Source of the DNA: Magallana angulata
Lineage: Eukaryota; Mollusca; Bivalvia; Ostreida; Ostreidae
DNA: 64,000 nucleotides
Assembly: GCF_025612915.1 (NCBI RefSeq)
Contig: NC_069113.1
Coordinates: forward strand, 10,857,001 to 10,921,000
Direction of reading: 5' to 3'
The notes beneath the pieces are model-generated. The model was not told the origin of the DNA. It did no database searches and saw only the letters and a list, made by a program, of their open reading frames with translations. Below are positions 60,959-64,000 of the stretch, in pieces (the first letter of the stretch is position 1; every line of letters starts with the position of its first letter). The translations under genes and the position numbers were made by a program.

Positions 60959-62358
60959 TACCAGTGCTGGCTATGCCTAATCATTATATACATATACTCA
61001 ATAAAAAATGTAATGTCCGCGCCATAATGCATACATATGCACTTCCAGACTCCTGTCACTTACCAGCTGTCTGTTTACCGTGGATCAAACACAGTAACAT
61101 TCTAATTTCATTATGCGACACTGCTTGCTGAGGATCTAAAGGGGGAGAGGGGTCCCCCCCCCCCGGAGAATTCAATATAAATAACTTCACACATGCAGTA
61201 AAGGGGGAGAGGGTCCGGATTTCATTCCCCCGGAAAATTTAATTTTATTAATTATATATAATAAAATCTCCAAAATATGTCTCGGAACATAAATATCCCC
61301 CCCCCCCTAGAAAAAGTTATGGATCTGCGCAGGCTGTTGAAAATAAATTCTAAAAAGTTAATCGTCTGCCTTAGATGTCCTTTTATACAGCTAAAATTGT
61401 CTTTAAACGATAGAGAGCTCCACAAATATAAAAAGGCGAAGGCGAAAGTGCGAAGATGCGAAGGCGAGAGTGCGAAGTTGCGATGGCGAAGGTACGATAG
61501 TAGTATCGCTTCTTCGCCTTCGCAACTTCGCACTTTCGCCGTCGCATCTTCGCACTTTCGCTCCTTCGCCGTCGCACCTTCGCACTTTCGCCGTCGCAAC
61601 TTCGCACTCTCGCACCTCGACCTAAAGGCGAAGGTCGAAGTGGCCCCATCGGAACACCATAAGTAAACCCTTAGCTAGCGAAAAATCTGAAAGACCAAAT
61701 GAATGCATATGTTGATCCAGGAAATTTTCCCAGGGGAGTGGAGTGAGTGTCGAGAGATATTTTTAAAGTTTAAAGGAAATGGCCCCGAGGTATATGTTTT
61801 GTAATTTCAATATGTAAACTTAGAAAAGAACTTTCAAAGGGAGGAGGGGGTCCATACCCCCCCCCCCCACCCCCCTTAAGATTCCCGCATGCAATGCAGT
61901 CATTGTTGGGATCAAGTTTTATCAGAAAATTATGACGACTTACTTTGACCGTCATATCCTTTTTATTGACTAGTTGATTTATTTAATTGGATGACACAAC
62001 TAGGTTATATACATTTTCAATTTTTTACACGAACAAGTCAGATAATTAAAACGAAAAATGCTCAGTATTATAATCAACCGAATAAAAAACAAGCAGACAA
62101 TAAGATGTCGGCATAAGATGCGGCAAGTAAACTTTGCTAATATGTCACAAAACTTAATAGATCGCAAGTCTCGAAATAAAATGCGGACCAATTTGTTATT
62201 TAAAATGTGATACTTACAATGCATGTGAACATACAAGCCACGAGGCTACACGGGGAAAGACAGATACATCCCAGCCAACAGGCGAAACACAGGAAGCAGT
62301 ATGGAACTGAATAATTGTCCCTCGGGGGCTTCTCGATTTCTATAACCACAGGCACTTG
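59690..62358 (-). CDS. CD225/dispanin-like two-pass membrane protein, gene 2 (N-terminus incomplete)
   Basis: Exons 62218-62358 and 59690-59854, in phase; 101 residues without an initiator methionine, so at least one upstream exon is missing or beyond the window. The first exon reads VPVVIEIEKPPRDNYSVPYC and continues with a cysteine-rich hydrophobic segment (LGCICLSPCSLVACMF). The second begins ADSWKRRGRESSQVRLCQAA and ends in a long helix (FFFIFIFPSF). Exon boundary, phase, the PYC...W.G..PC..VA signature and the AD start of exon two all match gene 1. It lacks the GD pair seen in gene 1 (GR here). It is richer in cysteine and may be palmitoylated; that is inference. The intron carries the CGAAG hairpins and a (TA)n tract. 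Confidence 0.62.
60498..60745. repeat. CGAAG-rich hairpin element, copy 1
   Basis: The sequence is made of GCGAAGNTGCGACG-type units and then turns back on itself at GGAGCGATACTACTATCGCTCC. It starts ATGGTGTTCCGATGGGGCCA. Apparent long open frames in several phases (rich in R, K, C, E, A) come from the repeat and are not genes. Confidence 0.9.
60905..60955 (+). repeat. (TA)n microsatellite
   Basis: About 25 uninterrupted TA units in the intron of dispanin gene 2. Confidence 0.95.
61430..61663. repeat. CGAAG-rich hairpin element, copy 2 (inverted)
   Basis: The reverse orientation of the element at 60498-60745, ending TGGCCCCATCGGAACACCAT. Its own centre is GGTACGATAGTAGTATCGCT. The two copies face each other across 0.7 kb. 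Confidence 0.9.
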
Positions 62359-62489
62359 CTAAACAGAAAGCATTATTAGAGTTGGAATGTATCAGATTCT
62401 ACAAGCGCACACCTGGGTTTAAGTTAGCAGGATATCATAAAAAACAAAGCAATTTAACGTACCAGCCCTTACCATGGATTAGACAAGAG

Positions 62490-63484
62490 GCCTATGGGCC
62501 ACAGCGCTCACCTGAGCAACACCAGACATAATAAAATCAGCTTTATGAAGTCATATCCAAAATATCGGCCATTATCGGAACAATAAATGAGTAAAATAGC
62601 TCCTATATTAATTTTTTCAAAATTTTCTGCAGATATTCTTCCGTTGAGCCCCTTTTGTAAGTGGATGATTTCATTTTTATACATTGATCATTGTCATTCT
62701 CAAAAGGATCTAAAACAACTGTTTATGTAATTATAAACCTAAATCAAACTTTTAACCCCTTGTGTGGCCCAATAATTATCCAGGGCAAGAGTCTAAACAA
62801 ATAAAAAATTATTTGATTTTGAAAGGTTTTTCCTCAGTCTCTATATTACAGTACCTAAAATTCCTTATATACATGTACAGGTTACAGCTTTTCTGGTGAA
62901 TTGATTTTTAAAAAACAGATATTTTTCTTCAGATTCCTATGTAAAATTTCAACCCCCCATGGTGGCCCCACCCTACCCCCGAGGATCAAGGATTTGAACT
63001 ACCCGGGGATGCTTCCAAACAAGTTACAGTTTTTCTGGCCAATTGGTTTTTGAGAAGATTTTTGAAGATTTTTCTCTGTGTATTCCTATGTAAAAATTCG
63101 AACCCCATGGTGGTACCATGCTACCCCCCGGGGGTCATGGTTTAAACATACTGAAATGTACACTACCTGAGAATGCTTCCACACAAGTAACAGCTTTCCT
63201 GGCCGATTGGGTTTTGAGAAGATAATTTTTTAAAGATACCAACATATTGTATTGATTCTTAATTATCTCACTTTGAAAAAGGGCATGACCCTTCATTTTA
63301 ACAAAATTAAATCTCCTTCACCTAAGAAAGCTTTGGGCACTGTTTGGTTGAAATCGGACCAGTTGTTCTGGAGAAGAAGTCGAAAATGATAAAAGTTTAC
63401 AGATGGACGGATAGACGGACAGACAGACAGACGGTCAAAAAGTGATCAAAAAAGCTCACTTGACCTTTCAGCTCAGGTGAGCTA
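62490..63484. repeat. dispersed repeat of the CAGCTCAGGTGAGC family
   Basis: It starts GGCCTATGGGCCACAGCGCT and CACCTGAGCAAC and ends CTTTCAGCTCAGGTGAGCTA. Internally, units with CCCCATGGTGG, TTTCTGG(C/T)(C/G)AATTG and TTTTTGAGAAGA repeat about three times. A GGACAGACAGACAGACGG run lies before the end. It is non-coding. The final 500 bases of the window hold nothing recognisable. Confidence 0.7.
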
Positions 63485-64000
63485 ATAAAAAAAATTGAAA
63501 TTATGGAATATGGAATAACACGTATTCTTAATTTTTGAATTTCTATTTTACAGGGAAAAAATCGATTGGTTTTAAGTTTATTAAACTATAAATAGGTGAA
63601 ACCTTTAAACTTTATGAACTGCGAAATGGTATAGTTTTTTTCAATCCAGATGATATAAATTCAGTTGCTATCATTTCTTCCTTTTTATAGATACGATAGC
63701 TATCAAATTTATAACTTATAATTCAATAACGAATTTCTTACTTAAAATCCTTTTTATTCGATAGCTATCTTATTCATTTTTTATCATTCAATTTTGCATC
63801 AATAATTTCAAGATTAAGACGAATTGTGCTCCTTGATAAGAAAATAATGTACAAAAAAGTTTAAATAGTTGTCAACTAATTTTCTCAGCCTTTCAAACAG
63901 AGTTACTACGTGTACATGAGATAGTGTAGGCCAATCATATTTTTGGGGACTTTCGCTTGTTGGTAATTTTATATATTGACTTGCAAGCAACTAGTTTTTG

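Overview
The window looks like nuclear DNA of a bivalve mollusc, most likely an oyster-type genome. It is AT-rich, with long introns and dense young repeats. It carries a tandem cluster of intronless Cys-loop receptor genes, as expected from the large bivalve nicotinic-receptor expansions, and many small inverted-repeat elements. The species is an inference. All splice models below were built by hand from reading-frame continuity, splice-site consensus and family resemblance.

Layout. (1) 2.5-9.8 kb: a head-to-head pair, an FKRP-like ribitol-phosphate transferase gene (minus) and the kinetochore gene PMF1 (plus, five coding exons, intron 1 and intron 4 loaded with repeats). (2) 11.5-25.1 kb: three minus-strand intronless nicotinic-receptor-like genes. 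The second and third lie in a recent direct duplication of about 5.5 kb, and each copy has since received a different mobile insertion. (3) 26.4-28.9 kb: a small unrecognised single-pass membrane protein candidate and an intronless LicD-family gene. (4) 29-33 kb: tandem repeats and a 1.37 kb foldback element built from an 18-20 bp repeat. (5) 33.9-36.6 kb: a nine-exon D-hexose-6-phosphate mutarotase gene (minus).

(6) 36.7-46.1 kb: the most interesting object, a 9.4 kb DNA transposon with about 650 bp terminal inverted repeats. It carries two convergent spliced genes, a 972-residue DDE-type transposase-like protein and a RecQ-like helicase. Both genes appear to begin with the same 14-codon exon and splice donor, encoded inside the terminal repeats, so each gene would use its own arm as promoter and leader. 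The left arm contains an 800 bp hAT-like element whose exact empty site is preserved in the right arm. The helicase reading frame is interrupted by a 137 bp element, and its Walker A motif is non-canonical.

(7) 46.9-50.5 kb: a secreted two-domain Ly6/uPAR-like cysteine-rich protein gene (minus, nine coding exons). (8) 52.2-62.4 kb: two minus-strand CD225/dispanin-like genes of the same exon structure, separated by repeats that include a roughly 770 bp minisatellite of a 20 bp unit. The last kilobases are repeats and AT-rich sequence.

The host genes do not form one pathway. FKRP-like and LicD-like genes share the LicD fold. The three receptor genes, the two dispanin genes and the flanking repeats show a region that grows by local duplication. 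No CRISPR array, rRNA gene or functional tRNA gene was seen.
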